This document shows, piece by piece, positions 18,485-28,126 of a stretch of DNA of 64,000 nucleotides (its first letter is position 1; every line of letters begins with the position of its first letter). The DNA lies in the NCBI RefSeq assembly GCF_017303155.1, contig NZ_JAEKJR010000003.1:248001-312000 (forward strand), given 5' to 3'. The notes beneath the pieces are model-generated. The model had not been told where the DNA came from and made no database searches. It saw only the letters and a list, made by a program, of their open reading frames with translations. The stretch comes from Microbulbifer salipaludis (lineage in GTDB: Bacteria > Pseudomonadota > Gammaproteobacteria > Pseudomonadales > Cellvibrionaceae). A program made the position numbers and the translations under genes.

Positions 18485-19197
18485 TGGCCACCCCGGAATA
18501 CTCAGAAATTACCCGCAATGGTTTGTGGAACAACAACCCCGCGCTGGTACAACTGCTGGGCCTGTGTCCGCTGCTGGCGGTGACCGGTTCGGTGGTCAAT
18601 GCCATCGGCCTGGGCCTTGCCACTACCGCGGTGCTGGTCTGCTCCAATCTCGCCGTGTCCCTGGTGCGGCGGCAGATGCCCGAAACCGTGCGACTGCCGG
18701 CATCGGTGATGATTATTGCCACCTTCGTGACCTGCGCAGAGCTGCTTATGAAGGCGTTTACCTACGAGCTCTACCTGGTACTGGGGATTTTTATTCCACT
18801 GATTGTCACCAACTGCGCCATTCTCGGCCGCGCCGATGCCTTTGCCAGTAAAAATCCGGTACTGCCTTCTGTGGTGGATGGACTGATGATGGGTTTGGGA
18901 TTCAGCGCGGTGCTGATCGTAATCGGTGCCGTGCGGGAAATTATCGGGCGCGGCACACTGTTCAGTGACATGGATCTGCTGCTGGGCCCGGCAGCCGCCA
19001 ATTGGACACTGCCGGTGCTCGGGGCGGATTACTCTGGATTCCTCGTCGCCGTATTGCCGCCGGGTGCGTTTCTGGTTGCCGGTTTGTTGATCGCCGGGAA
19101 AAACGCCATCGATGCAAGCATCGAGCGCCGCCAAAAACTCGGGGCGGACATCGTACGCGGCAGCAAGCGCGTGCGCACTACCGGAAAAATTCAGTAG
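18484..19197 (+). CDS. rnfE: Rnf electron transport complex subunit E
   Basis: 237 residues, paralogue of RnfA with six membrane helices. [20 protein letters not shown] and [19 protein letters not shown] carry the conserved cysteines of the RnfA/E intramembrane cluster. ATG 18484 overlaps the rnfG stop (TGATG). It is the last rnf gene: nth (endonuclease III), which often follows in gammaproteobacteria, is absent, and about 590 bases of intergenic DNA come next. Confidence 0.96.
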   Translation: MATPEYSEITRNGLWNNNPALVQLLGLCPLLAVTGSVVNAIGLGLATTAVLVCSNLAVSLVRRQMPETVRLPASVMIIATFVTCAELLMKAFTYELYLVLGIFIPLIVTNCAILGRADAFASKNPVLPSVVDGLMMGLGFSAVLIVIGAVREIIGRGTLFSDMDLLLGPAAANWTLPVLGADYSGFLVAVLPPGAFLVAGLLIAGKNAIDASIERRQKLGADIVRGSKRVRTTGKIQ

Positions 19198-19786
19198 CGC
19201 CGACGCCATTCGTTTTTGGTGATCACTTTTATATTCGTGGGTGATCACCCGGCGGGGCGCGTGAAACGATTCAATGCTCTTTCGCGCGCCCCTCTTGCCA
19301 CGCTCCCCCATTCGCACATGATCCCGTCCGGGCTCAGCCACTTTTCGCGCGCTCACCGTTGACGCTGCCCACAAGCCCCCAAGCAAAAAAACCTGACCAA
19401 ACACACTGACAATTCAGACCAATTTTTCTCGTATATTCATACCAATTCCGCAATTTACCGAAGCATCCTTCGAATTAAATTCCCTGTAAGAGAATGTAAT
19501 GGGATTTTTTTCACAATCTCAAATTAATAAGTAGCCAAAGGGTCTCACATCGCTAAAATAGCGCGGCCGTCTCAGATTGGCTTTGCGGTCATCGCTATTC
19601 ATGGAAGCGAGGCTGCGACATTCGTTAAACTGTTTGCCAACCAATAACACAATAGATTTTCTGAGGCAGGCCGATTGTGGGCCAACAAAAGCACCACATG
19701 TTTTTACCACGCTATTTATTTCTGGATTATGCGTTACCTGATCCCGATAGCTTTTCGCCTACTAACGCAAAGGAATTCATGTTGCC
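19198..19786. other. AT-richer intergenic region after rnfE, with a dyad and TetR-gene leader
   Basis: No credible gene. GGTGATCAC (19218-19226) and GTGATCACC (19241-19249) form a nine-base inverted repeat 20 bases after the rnf operon; it has no T-run and is a possible 3' hairpin. From about 19380 the composition becomes clearly AT-richer than the flanks. GCGTTA (19731-19736) and TAACGC (19763-19768) form a dyad just upstream of the TetR start, a possible autoregulatory operator, though the spacing is long. Confidence 0.45.
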
Positions 19787-20533
19787 ATGGCTTTAGACAA
19801 AGGAAAGTCTGAACTGGTTTATAACGGGCGCAAAGCCCAACGTGCAGACAGCCGTCAGCGCCGCAAAGCCATTCTCGAAGCGACCCTGCGCATCATTGTC
19901 AAAGAAGGGATCCGCGGGATCCGTCATCGCGCGGTGGCCAAAGAGGCGGACGTTCCCCTCGCCGCAACCACCTATTATTTCAAACACCTCGACGATCTGA
20001 TTAGCGATGCCTTTACTTACTTCGTGGAACAGAACATCGATCATACCCGAGCATTGCAGGAAGAAAGTTTTTCTGTCGCACGGGAACTCACCCCGGAACA
20101 ACTTGCCGCGCCCGCCGGCCGTCGCCAGCTGATTCAGCAACTGAGCCGTTTTGTACTGTCTCACATCCGCTCGCAGGCCAGTAATCGCGACCACCGCGTC
20201 ATAGAGCTGGCCTTCAAAAACGAAGCCCTACGCAATCACCAGCTCACACGCGCCGTGCGCATGGCTAATCAGGCCACGGAGAACATGATCATCGAGTTCT
20301 TCGAGCTGCTGCGCCTCGCCGATCCTGTCGCCGCCGCACAGATTGCCCACGGCACCATCCTCAACCTGGAATTCCAGATACTGAGTGGTGCGACCGCCAT
20401 CGACTCACCGCTGCTGGAGCGTACTGTGGCCATGATGATCAAAGGATTGATCCCCCCCACTGCAGACACGCCCGAAAGCGACCAGCCCTGTGATACCGCA
20501 AACGGCCAGTTCATGCGCTTTACCGTCAGCTAA
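19787..20533 (+). CDS. TetR/AcrR family transcriptional regulator
   Basis: 248 residues. The N-terminal DNA-binding domain (about 22-75) has the TetR pattern: RRKAILEATLRIIVKEG, then IRHRAVAKEADVPLAATTYYFKHLDDLISDAF. The helix-turn-helix with the YYFK element is clear. The C-terminal ligand domain is helical and not diagnostic. ATG 19787 has AAAGGAATT upstream. It is followed after 167 bases by the transglycosylase gene; the dihaem cytochrome operon beyond carries TetR-like dyads in its promoter (25688-25824), a possible but unproven target. Ligand unknown. Confidence 0.88.
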   Translation: MALDKGKSELVYNGRKAQRADSRQRRKAILEATLRIIVKEGIRGIRHRAVAKEADVPLAATTYYFKHLDDLISDAFTYFVEQNIDHTRALQEESFSVARELTPEQLAAPAGRRQLIQQLSRFVLSHIRSQASNRDHRVIELAFKNEALRNHQLTRAVRMANQATENMIIEFFELLRLADPVAAAQIAHGTILNLEFQILSGATAIDSPLLERTVAMMIKGLIPPTADTPESDQPCDTANGQFMRFTVS

Positions 20534-20700
20534 ACATGCCGCACCGCTGCCCGCCGGCTCCGGTGCGGTAACCGGTGTTTCCCCCTTCCTAACGGCGAGC
20601 ACGCCAGTATGGTGGCGCGCGGCTCACACCCGGCTCACAACCAACCGCCACCATTCAGCTAGACTTTCAGGGAATGTATTGGATGATGTAAAGACACACC

Positions 20701-23112
20701 ATGAACCTGCCTTCTGTTCGCGGCATTCTCTGTTGCCTGCTACCGCTGCTGCTCTGCCTTTCCGCCTGCCAGCGGGATGTTGATGCACAATCCGGAAAAG
20801 AGACGCCGGCGCAAGGTGCCGCCGAAACCATCGAGGAGCAGAGCCCGGCCGGCAGCGATGCGCCACCGACCACACCCGACGCCGACGAAAACAACGCGGC
20901 GGATCAAGAAAAGGCCATGCGCATGGCCGGCAAAGATGACGTGAGACCGGAAGCGGCATGGGCGCCAGAAACTACCGGTGAATTTCCAATTAACGCCTAC
21001 GACAACTATGTCGACACCGGCGACCTGAGCGCCTTGCGCGAACACGGCAAGCTGCGCATCCTCGTTGACATCTCCAACACCGACTCCCTCCACCGCGCTG
21101 CCACCCAACAAGATATTGAGATCGATGCGGCCAAGCGTATGGCTCGCCAGATGGGTCTGGAACCAGTAGTACTTTACGCCGAAAACTTCGACCAGCTGCT
21201 GCCCCTGCTCGAGGCGGGCAAAGGCGACATCATCGCCAATAACCTGGTAATGACCGAAGAGCGCAAGCAGCAAGTCGACTTTTCTATCCCCACCGCCAAC
21301 ACCGAACTTATTCTGGTGTCGGAAAAAGATGCAGAACCGGTGACCGATGATTCCGACCTGAGTGGTAAGACCCTGGCTGTCACCAAGGGCACCGCCTACG
21401 AAACAGCAGCGCGGGAATTTGCCAAAAAGCATCCTGGCTTAAAGCTCAAAGTGACGGAAAAAAATTACGTCGAGCTGGTGATCGACGTTGCAGAGAGTGA
21501 TCTGGACTACACCGTGGTGGAGCGGCAGGTGTTTGACCTGGTCGACCAGTTCAAGGACAACCTGCAGGAAAACTACGTGTTCCCCGGTGAGCGCCAGATG
21601 GCCTGGGGGGTACGCAAGAACTCTCCCGAACTGGTCGAAGCCATTAACAAGTTCGTCAGGGACCACAAGCTCACGCGCACATCCGACCGCTCGGTGGGCG
21701 ACCTAGATGAGATCAAAAAACGCGGGTACGTGCGCGTGGTTACCCGTAACCATCCCGGTACTTACTACATGTGGAAGGGGCGGATTCTCGGGTATGAATT
21801 TGAACTGGCGGAGAGCTTCGCCAAAGACCTCGACGTCCGCCTCGAGATCGTTGTTGCCCCTACCCATGCGGATTTACTCACCTACGTCGTCGAAGGCAAA
21901 GCCGACATCGCCGCCAGCCTGCTATCAGCCACCCAGCGCCGAGACGATCAGGGCGTCGATTTTGGCCGTCCCTACATGAAAGAAAAAGTGGTCGTGGTGG
22001 GAGAGGAAAACGACAAGATCGACAGCCTTGATGACCTCGCCGGCAGAACCCTGCATGTGCGTAAATCGAGCAATCACTACGACGTCGCGCTCAAGGTCAA
22101 GCAGCAAGTGCCGGATGTAAAAATTGAACTGGCACCGGAGGAATTGAACATTCAGCAGATTATCGACAAGGTTGCCGATAACGATTATGACCTGACCATT
22201 GCCGACGATGTTTCCGTAAAGCTTGAGCACAGCTGGCGCAAGAATATCAAGGAGCTGATCGACCTGCACGAAGACGATAATGTGTACGTGTGGCTGATAC
22301 GGGAAGGCAATCCGAAACTACAGGAAGCCGTAAACGCGTTCTTCGATAAGAAAAGCACCCAGAAGAAAATGGCGGTGCTCTATACAAAATACTTTGATGC
22401 GCCCAAAAGGACCCGCCCCGAAATTAACGAAGTCAACGAGAACGGCACCATCTCCCCGTTCGACAAATATGTCAAAAAATACGCGGACAAATACGATTTC
22501 GACTGGCGCCTGGTCGTTGCACAGATGTTTCAGGAGAGCACCTTCAATCCCAAGGCAAAGTCCTGGGTGGGTGCCCGAGGGCTCATGCAGGTCATGCCCG
22601 ATACCGGTAAGCAGATCGGTGAGAAAAACCTGTTCGACCCTGAAACCAGCGTGCGCGCCGGCATCAAGTACCTGGAATGGCTACATCGGAAATTTGAAGA
22701 CAAGGGCATCAGCCCGGAAAATATGATGTGGTTTACCCTGGCCTCCTACAATGCCGGACTTGGGCACGTTTACGACGCGCAGGATCTGGCAGAGCAAAAA
22801 GGTTGGGATCGCCGGGTGTGGTTTAACAACGTGGAGAATGCCATGTTGTTGCTGTCCGAGAAGAAATATTACGAGAAAGCCCGCTACGGCTATGCGCGAG
22901 GCCAGGAACCCTACGACTATGTGCGCAAAATCAACGCACGCTTCCGCACCTACGTGGCACTCCTTGAGGACTACGAGCGCAGGCAGGAAGTGGAAACCGG
23001 TATGCTGCTGGATCCGCTCTACCCCGAGTTCCTGCAATTAAGTAACCTGGCGGGCCGGCGACAACCAGCGGTTGCCGCCACGCCAGTGTCAGCTGCAGTT
23101 GCCGGGCATTGA
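20701..23112 (+). CDS. MltF-like lytic transglycosylase lipoprotein with two solute-binding domains
   Basis: 803 residues, much longer than MltF (about 500). A lipoprotein signal (LLLCLSAC) is followed by an acidic, low-complexity linker. The first SBP_bac_3 domain spans about 115-320 (LREHGKLRILVDISN...). A second spans about 340-565, starting KKRGYVRVVTRNHPGTYYMW. The SLT lysozyme-like domain covers about 590-760, with catalytic Glu612 in MFQESTFNPKAKSW and GLMQVMPDTG. MltF-type enzymes cleave peptidoglycan, with the SBP domain acting as an allosteric sensor of muropeptides. Two tandem sensors are unusual. Its last 24 bases overlap the convergent cytochrome gene. Probably anchored to the outer membrane. 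Confidence 0.9.
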   Translation: MNLPSVRGILCCLLPLLLCLSACQRDVDAQSGKETPAQGAAETIEEQSPAGSDAPPTTPDADENNAADQEKAMRMAGKDDVRPEAAWAPETTGEFPINAYDNYVDTGDLSALREHGKLRILVDISNTDSLHRAATQQDIEIDAAKRMARQMGLEPVVLYAENFDQLLPLLEAGKGDIIANNLVMTEERKQQVDFSIPTANTELILVSEKDAEPVTDDSDLSGKTLAVTKGTAYETAAREFAKKHPGLKLKVTEKNYVELVIDVAESDLDYTVVERQVFDLVDQFKDNLQENYVFPGERQMAWGVRKNSPELVEAINKFVRDHKLTRTSDRSVGDLDEIKKRGYVRVVTRNHPGTYYMWKGRILGYEFELAESFAKDLDVRLEIVVAPTHADLLTYVVEGKADIAASLLSATQRRDDQGVDFGRPYMKEKVVVVGEENDKIDSLDDLAGRTLHVRKSSNHYDVALKVKQQVPDVKIELAPEELNIQQIIDKVADNDYDLTIADDVSVKLEHSWRKNIKELIDLHEDDNVYVWLIREGNPKLQEAVNAFFDKKSTQKKMAVLYTKYFDAPKRTRPEINEVNENGTISPFDKYVKKYADKYDFDWRLVVAQMFQESTFNPKAKSWVGARGLMQVMPDTGKQIGEKNLFDPETSVRAGIKYLEWLHRKFEDKGISPENMMWFTLASYNAGLGHVYDAQDLAEQKGWDRRVWFNNVENAMLLLSEKKYYEKARYGYARGQEPYDYVRKINARFRTYVALLEDYERRQEVETGMLLDPLYPEFLQLSNLAGRRQPAVAATPVSAAVAGH

Positions 23113-24222
23113 GGCAATCCATGCGTCGAGCAACGCCGCCCCTTCTTCGTGCACCAGGCTGCGCCCCAGCTCGGGCATCATCGCGCCCGGGTCGGTGGAT
23201 TCCACTCGAAAATTAAGGATGGAGTCCTCCGGGCTTCCCGGAACAATCGCAAACAGCCGATCACCGGAACCGGTGCCCGCGGCCACCGGCGGCTTGCACA
23301 CGCCAAGCTTGCGCATGTCATGTTCTGCGCTGTACAGCATCAGCCCGGATGTATCCGCTGGACCACTGGGGTTATGGCAGTGGCCGCAGTTAATATCCAG
23401 GTAGGAGCGCGCCCGCTCGTCCAGCGTCGCGCTGGTGTCCCGGTAATTCACATTGCGCGGCACCTGCGCAAGATCGGGCAGGTTGCTCAGGTATCCCATC
23501 TGTTGCCAGTACACCAGCTGGTTTTCGCTGCCCGCAGCATATTCATAGTGCTTGTTCAGGTGGCGGGCCCGCGGGCCGATAGGGCGAACCGCTTTCTGCG
23601 TGTGGTTGTCCGCGTGACAACCGGCGCATTGATTAGCATCCGGCACAACATAGGTAAATGCCTCCCGGTTGCCAGCCTTGTTCACCAACTGCAGTGACAT
23701 GGCTTCGCCCGCGATTTCAAGCACGGCATCAGTCTGGGCTTCATTCCAAACATAGGGCAGCGCCTGCCAGCCATCCGTGCGCTTTACCAGGATGCGGGTT
23801 TCGATCAGTTTGACGTTACTCAGGTCAAGGCCGTTCTCGGCGAAGTCACGGGAATAGTCATCGGTCCGTAACACCGAGCCATCTTCAGCCAACGGATAAT
23901 AAAATGTCTTGCTGATGATGGTCCCGACCGGATAATCGAAATGCGCATCGCCATAACCGGCACTGGTCCCTTCCGGCATCCATACGGTGCGCAGCTTGTG
24001 GGCGTAATCCGTAAACAAAGCGGTATTCAGATCATACGGTATCACGCGCTCGTTGAGTGCAAGGGTACCGTTTGTCACATTGACCAGATGCCATTGGCTC
24101 AGGTTGTCGGGTACCGCATTGCGTTCGTGCAGTGCAACCGGCTCGCGAGGGGCGCCGCACCCCAACAGCGACAACGCCAGCGCCGCGCTCCCTAACCAGC
24201 GGAGCGAGCATAATTTACGCAT
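23089..24222 (-). CDS. SO2930-type dihaem c-type cytochrome lipoprotein
   Basis: 377 residues. A lipoprotein signal (ALALSLLGC) precedes a domain with two haem-c sites: CAGCHADNHTQ and CGHCHNPSG. The layout and VRPIGPRARHLNKHYEY match the SO2930 family, found beside beta-helix proteins in Shewanella and other marine gammaproteobacteria. It is presumably a periplasmic or outer-membrane electron carrier; its partner is unknown. The frame extends upstream, but ATG 24222 gives a clean signal peptide and overlaps the stop of the beta-helix gene by eight bases, showing coupling. The 3' end overlaps the convergent transglycosylase gene by 24 bases. Confidence 0.88.
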   Translation of the reverse strand: MRKLCSLRWLGSAALALSLLGCGAPREPVALHERNAVPDNLSQWHLVNVTNGTLALNERVIPYDLNTALFTDYAHKLRTVWMPEGTSAGYGDAHFDYPVGTIISKTFYYPLAEDGSVLRTDDYSRDFAENGLDLSNVKLIETRILVKRTDGWQALPYVWNEAQTDAVLEIAGEAMSLQLVNKAGNREAFTYVVPDANQCAGCHADNHTQKAVRPIGPRARHLNKHYEYAAGSENQLVYWQQMGYLSNLPDLAQVPRNVNYRDTSATLDERARSYLDINCGHCHNPSGPADTSGLMLYSAEHDMRKLGVCKPPVAAGTGSGDRLFAIVPGSPEDSILNFRVESTDPGAMMPELGRSLVHEEGAALLDAWIASMPGNCS

Positions 24223-25525
24223 CGGCCACCTCATTCTCCGCGTGCTGCGCCTTGTCTTCTTCCTGTTCGGAATCAAACTCAAGAACGACTTGCGGCAATT
24301 TCTTCAGGCTACAGTTGTGGGCCGCAATGTCCGTAGAGATATTCTTGAAGTCGTTCTGCACATCGATATTGATGATGCCGACACCTTCATTCTCGATGCA
24401 TAGCTTGAGCGTCGGCGGCAGTGCACCATCAACCATTTTCTGGCTGTCGACGGCCCCATCCCACAAAACGTCGGGCAGGCGGCCGGTGAGGCCGAACTTG
24501 GCCACTTTCAGCGCTTTCAGCTCCAGGTGATCCGGGGACGTGCCACCACCGGTAAAGGTGTTGTCGTAGATGTAAATACCTTCCGGGTACGGGTCAAAAT
24601 TTTCCTGGGTGGATTTATCGCTGTAGTAGCCGGCCGAAAAATAACTGCTGACAATAATGTTGGCGGTGTCGTTATCTGATATCTCGTTGTTAAAGATCTC
24701 AACAAAATCATTGGAATTGATCACCACACCAGAGCCCGCCGGCACGGCCGCGACAGGGGTGCCTTCGTGGCCAAAATTTTCGGTATTATTCTTGTATACC
24801 TTGTTGTTATACACACGGGTACTGTGGCCCGGTTGCGGCAGGTTGGGCATATTAAATACCAGGATACCGCCGGTATTATTGGTGGCTACATTGTCGTAAA
24901 CATCGGCACCGATCGTATTTTCAATCTCGATTCCCGCCACATTAAATTCCGCACGGTTGTTGCGCACAATCACATTGCGCGACTGGCCGACGTAGATACC
25001 CGCATCAGACGCACCGATGGCAACAGTGCCTTCTACCAGCGTGTTTTCTGTCTGTACCGGGTAAATTCCATAAGCGCCGTTCTCGGTGGACGGGCCATTG
25101 GTCCACTCCACGCGGATATCCCGAATAATGATGTTCTTGCCTTCATTGACCTTGAGGGCATCACCGATTGTGTCTTCCAGCGCGAGATCCTCAATGGTGA
25201 AATCGCTGGCGTTTACCAGCAGCCCTTCCGCCCCCTGAATCTGGTTTTTGAAGGACAGGATGGTTTTGTCCATGCCCGCGCCGCGGATCGTGACCCCGTC
25301 GACATTCAAAGAAAGACTGCGGTTCAACTCGTAGCGCCCTTCCGGAATCTCGATCACGTCGCCCGGTTGCGCGGTAATCAGCTGTTTGAGCAGCTGCTTC
25401 TGGAAATCGGCCGCCGCGGTCGACTCGGCAGGCGTATGACGGGTATCACCCGGTGTACTGTCCTGTGAACAGGCTGCGACCAACGCTGCCAGTAATACAG
25501 CACCAAACTTGACTGGTGTTTTCAT
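24215..25525 (-). CDS. Parallel beta-helix lipoprotein (SO2931-type)
   Basis: 436 residues. Lipoprotein signal (LAALVAAC) followed by a right-handed parallel beta-helix: repeated strands rich in Asn, Ile and Val, such as GVTIRGAGMDKTI, NIIIRDIRVEW, NVIVRNNRAEF and VYNNKVYKNN. The fold is that of PbH1/pectate-lyase-like proteins, but no catalytic set is evident to me. It always accompanies the dihaem cytochrome in this family, so the two may act together in the envelope. First gene of a two-gene operon (the cytochrome start overlaps its stop). The promoter region at 25526-25830 contains two dyads. Confidence 0.85.
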   Translation of the reverse strand: MKTPVKFGAVLLAALVAACSQDSTPGDTRHTPAESTAAADFQKQLLKQLITAQPGDVIEIPEGRYELNRSLSLNVDGVTIRGAGMDKTILSFKNQIQGAEGLLVNASDFTIEDLALEDTIGDALKVNEGKNIIIRDIRVEWTNGPSTENGAYGIYPVQTENTLVEGTVAIGASDAGIYVGQSRNVIVRNNRAEFNVAGIEIENTIGADVYDNVATNNTGGILVFNMPNLPQPGHSTRVYNNKVYKNNTENFGHEGTPVAAVPAGSGVVINSNDFVEIFNNEISDNDTANIIVSSYFSAGYYSDKSTQENFDPYPEGIYIYDNTFTGGGTSPDHLELKALKVAKFGLTGRLPDVLWDGAVDSQKMVDGALPPTLKLCIENEGVGIINIDVQNDFKNISTDIAAHNCSLKKLPQVVLEFDSEQEEDKAQHAENEVADA

Positions 25526-25687
25526 GGAATCTCCCGCTTTCCTTTTTTATGGCAACAATGCCGTATTTATTCTTCAGGGAGGCTCTCCCCCTCCACCGGG
25601 CGGTGTTGCACCCGTCGTACATGCAGTCAATGACAAACAGCGATATGGCTGGAAAACCATGACCATGTTTGCCAATCAGGTTCTAAC

Positions 25688-25703
25688 TGGTACGACTGTA
25701 CCA
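25688..25703. promoter_or_regulatory. Operator-like palindrome upstream of the beta-helix/cytochrome operon
   Basis: TGGTAC-GACT-GTACCA, extended on both sides by an imperfect CTA match, about 165 bases upstream of the beta-helix start codon. Size and symmetry are typical of TetR-family operators. The 25526-25899 region otherwise contains no gene. Confidence 0.45.
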
Positions 25704-25799
25704 ACTAGGAAGCGCAGCGCCTGTCGACTGCCGTTGCCCGGATACTATCCAATGCCCCGAAACGCGGCAACGGTAAAACAGGACCTTTGTCTCGTTTTA

Positions 25800-25824
25800 A
25801 CCAGTCGATAGATGACCGACTGGT
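25800..25824. promoter_or_regulatory. Second operator-like inverted repeat
   Basis: ACCAGTCG (25800-25807) and CGACTGGT (25817-25824) are perfect eight-base inverted arms with a nine-base spacer. The ACCAGTCG word resembles half sites of TetR-family operators, and its core differs from the palindrome at 25688. It lies about 110 bases farther from the beta-helix gene. Confidence 0.4.
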
Positions 25825-25899
25825 GCAATACCCGTCCGTCACCACCCCTGAGCCCTCTCCCACTCCGTGCCGGTGGGCAGCGCATGCTCATGCCTCTCC

Positions 25900-25945
25900 A
25901 AAAAAAAGGGCGCACCCGGAATTGCTTCCGGGTGCGCCCGTTTTC
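25900..25945 (-). terminator. Intrinsic terminator of the Yip1-family gene
   Basis: Perfect 14-base stem GGGCGCACCCGGAA (25908-25921) / TTCCGGGTGCGCCC (25926-25939) with a TTGC loop. Eight A on the plus strand (25900-25907) give the T-run for minus-strand transcripts; a shorter T-run on the other side may allow use in both directions. Confidence 0.9.
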
Positions 25946-25973
25946 TAGCGCTCTGGGTTACACCGAAATCACA

Positions 25974-26576
25974 TCAGTGCTGGAACACCGGTGCGGCAAC
26001 AAAGCTCCAGAACAGCACAGTGCCGACCATCACTACCACTGCCATAACCAGGCACGCTGTAACCACCGCGCTGGCAAACAGGAAACCACGCTCCTCATTG
26101 ACGTTGAGCACAATGGGAATACCCACATACAGCAGGTACACCGCATAAGCCACCGCCAGGGTTGCCAGCAGGATATCCAGCCAGAGGATAGGGTAGAGAC
26201 CGGCAGCACCGGCAATGAAGATGGGGGTCGCCGTGAACCCGGCAATCACCATGCCCTTCATGGGGTTGGACTTGGCACCGTAGGTTTTCGCCATCCAGTG
26301 AATAAAGTAACCCACGGCGACCACCGCAAGGATCATGGTGACATAGAACACCGCCACCAGGGACAGGGCACTATTACTGGTCAGCGTCCGCACCTGACCG
26401 TTGCTGCCAATATTCCAGCCGATTTCCGTGGTGCCAAAATACCAGCACAACGCGGGCACTAACGCCAAAATAATGACATAAGGAATCTGACGGTTGAGCC
26501 CTTTCTCAGACAGTCCAGCAATTTCCTGCCACTGCCTGCGCGGTTGTACCATCAGGCCATAGAGATGATTCAGCAT
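25974..26576 (-). CDS. Yip1-family integral membrane protein
   Basis: 200 residues with five hydrophobic helices. The N-terminus MLNHLYGLMVQPRRQWQEI is the conserved start of bacterial Yip1/DUF1282-like (YohC) proteins, followed by a cytoplasmic loop and the helical bundle. The function of bacterial members is unknown. The frame opens at 26591, but ATG 26576 is preceded by GAGGAGAACGGGA and matches family starts. It is monocistronic, with a strong terminator directly downstream. The upstream gap to 26922 holds only its promoter region and nothing else I recognise. Confidence 0.82.
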   Translation of the reverse strand: MLNHLYGLMVQPRRQWQEIAGLSEKGLNRQIPYVIILALVPALCWYFGTTEIGWNIGSNGQVRTLTSNSALSLVAVFYVTMILAVVAVGYFIHWMAKTYGAKSNPMKGMVIAGFTATPIFIAGAAGLYPILWLDILLATLAVAYAVYLLYVGIPIVLNVNEERGFLFASAVVTACLVMAVVVMVGTVLFWSFVAAPVFQH

Positions 26577-26921
26577 TCCCGTTCTCCTCACTTGCGAGGA
26601 ACCTCGCAGCTTGTGGCTGCGGGGGAGAGCCTTTTTTAAGGAGTCACAGCCGAAATTCGACCCCTGTGTCTCAAATTGATCTGGATACTACTTGTCAAAG
26701 TGAGGGATACCGCCAAAGGCTTTTCCCAAAAGTTCCAGTTTTTTTATTGTTAACGCACGCCTTTGGTTCGGCCGCGCTTTACCCGCACACAGCGCGGGCG
26801 CCAGCGCTGCAAGCCCATGTGACTGCCTGATAGTGCAGAGACGGGGATAACTTACAGCGCACAGTAGATTTGTAACACCTCGGTCATTCAAGTCAACGCA
26901 AGCCTGCGGAAAAGTAGAAAT

Positions 26922-26954
26922 AAAAAAGCGGCTGTTTCCACTGGAAACAACCGC
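26922..26954 (-). terminator. Intrinsic terminator of the branched-chain aminotransferase gene
   Basis: GCGGCTGTTTCCA (26928-26940) pairs with TGGAAACAACCGC (26942-26954) with one mismatch. On the minus strand it is followed by a T-run (plus-strand A at 26922-26927). It lies about 110 bases after the ilvE stop codon. Confidence 0.8.
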
Positions 26955-27061
26955 CTGTACAGGAGTGCTACCAATACACTCGAACCGCCAAAGCCGGCAT
27001 TTATCGCCACTTTGCCGTGAAAAAAAGCGACATCAAAAATATCCGATGGAACCCTGAGATG

Positions 27062-28126
27062 TCAGTAGCTGGCTACCGGCACCTTTTGCATCCAGCCAAA
27101 GCGGTCTTCGGCCCGGCCTTCCTGAATATCCAGCAGCGAGCGGCGCAATAGCTCGGCAACGGGGCCGGGCGCCTGCTGCAGGCGATAGCGCTGGTCACCA
27201 TCACCCAGTTCGCTGATCGGGCTGACAATGGCCGCGGTGCCACAGGCAAAGGCTTCACTGCAAGTACCTGAGGCCACCAGTGCCAACAGATCATCGATAT
27301 CAATCTCCCGCTCATGCACTTCAAGCCCCTGCTCCCGCGCCAGAGCAAGCATGGAATCCCGGGTGACCCCCTCCAGGATGGAGCCATTCAGGGCCGGCGT
27401 GTGCAGAGCGCCATCCATCACTGCAAAGAAATTCATGCCTGAAAGCTCGTCAACGGTGTGGCGGTTCCCCGGGTTGAGCCACAGGGACTGGTCGTACCCA
27501 CGCTCCTTGAGCCCGGCGATGCTCAGCAAGGAAGCCGCGTAGTTTCCGCCAACCTTCGCATCGCCGGTGCCGCCCACCGCCGCGCGGCTGTCTTCACGTT
27601 CCACCCACAGGCGCATGTTCCCGGCATGGTAAGCCTCGGAGGGGCTCGCAATGACGTAAAACTCGTAGGCTTTGCTGGCGGTGACCGAAAGATCCGGCTG
27701 GGTGCCCATCAGGAAAGGGCGGAGATACAGCGATTCACCGCTATTGCCCGGGATCAGCGTGGCGCAGTGGGACGCCACCGTGCGCGCCGCATCCATGAAC
27801 AGGGATTCCGGCACCGGCGGCATACATAAGCGACGGGCCGAGTGCGCCATACGTGCCGCATTGCGCTCGGGACGGAAAAGCCCCACACCATCGCCATAGC
27901 GATAGGCCTTGAGCCCCTCAAAGCAGGACTGGGCGTAATGCAGCACCTTTGCCGCAGGATCCAGCGACAGAGGACCATAGGGGATCAGCTCGCCATCGCT
28001 CCAGCGCCCGTCCTGGTAGCGGGCCCGGAACATCACCGGGGCCATGACCGTGCCGAAGCCAAGACGCTCCGGCATTTCAAATCCCCGCAGGCTGACGATG
28101 GCTTCAGGTTGTATTGTTATGTTCAC
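27062..28126 (-). CDS. ilvE: Branched-chain amino acid aminotransferase
   Basis: 354-residue PLP enzyme (fold type IV) that transfers amino groups between leucine, isoleucine or valine and 2-oxoglutarate. The pyridoxal lysine is Lys191 in GTGDAKVGGNYAASL. SCFEGLKAYRYGDG, LYLRPFLMGT and ASGTCSEAFACGTAAIVSPI are characteristic of the longer class (BCAT-II, shared with eukaryotic enzymes and part of bacteria). ATG 28126 starts the protein at MNITIQPEAIV. It appears monocistronic with its own terminator. Confidence 0.95.
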   Translation of the reverse strand: MNITIQPEAIVSLRGFEMPERLGFGTVMAPVMFRARYQDGRWSDGELIPYGPLSLDPAAKVLHYAQSCFEGLKAYRYGDGVGLFRPERNAARMAHSARRLCMPPVPESLFMDAARTVASHCATLIPGNSGESLYLRPFLMGTQPDLSVTASKAYEFYVIASPSEAYHAGNMRLWVEREDSRAAVGGTGDAKVGGNYAASLLSIAGLKERGYDQSLWLNPGNRHTVDELSGMNFFAVMDGALHTPALNGSILEGVTRDSMLALAREQGLEVHEREIDIDDLLALVASGTCSEAFACGTAAIVSPISELGDGDQRYRLQQAPGPVAELLRRSLLDIQEGRAEDRFGWMQKVPVASY

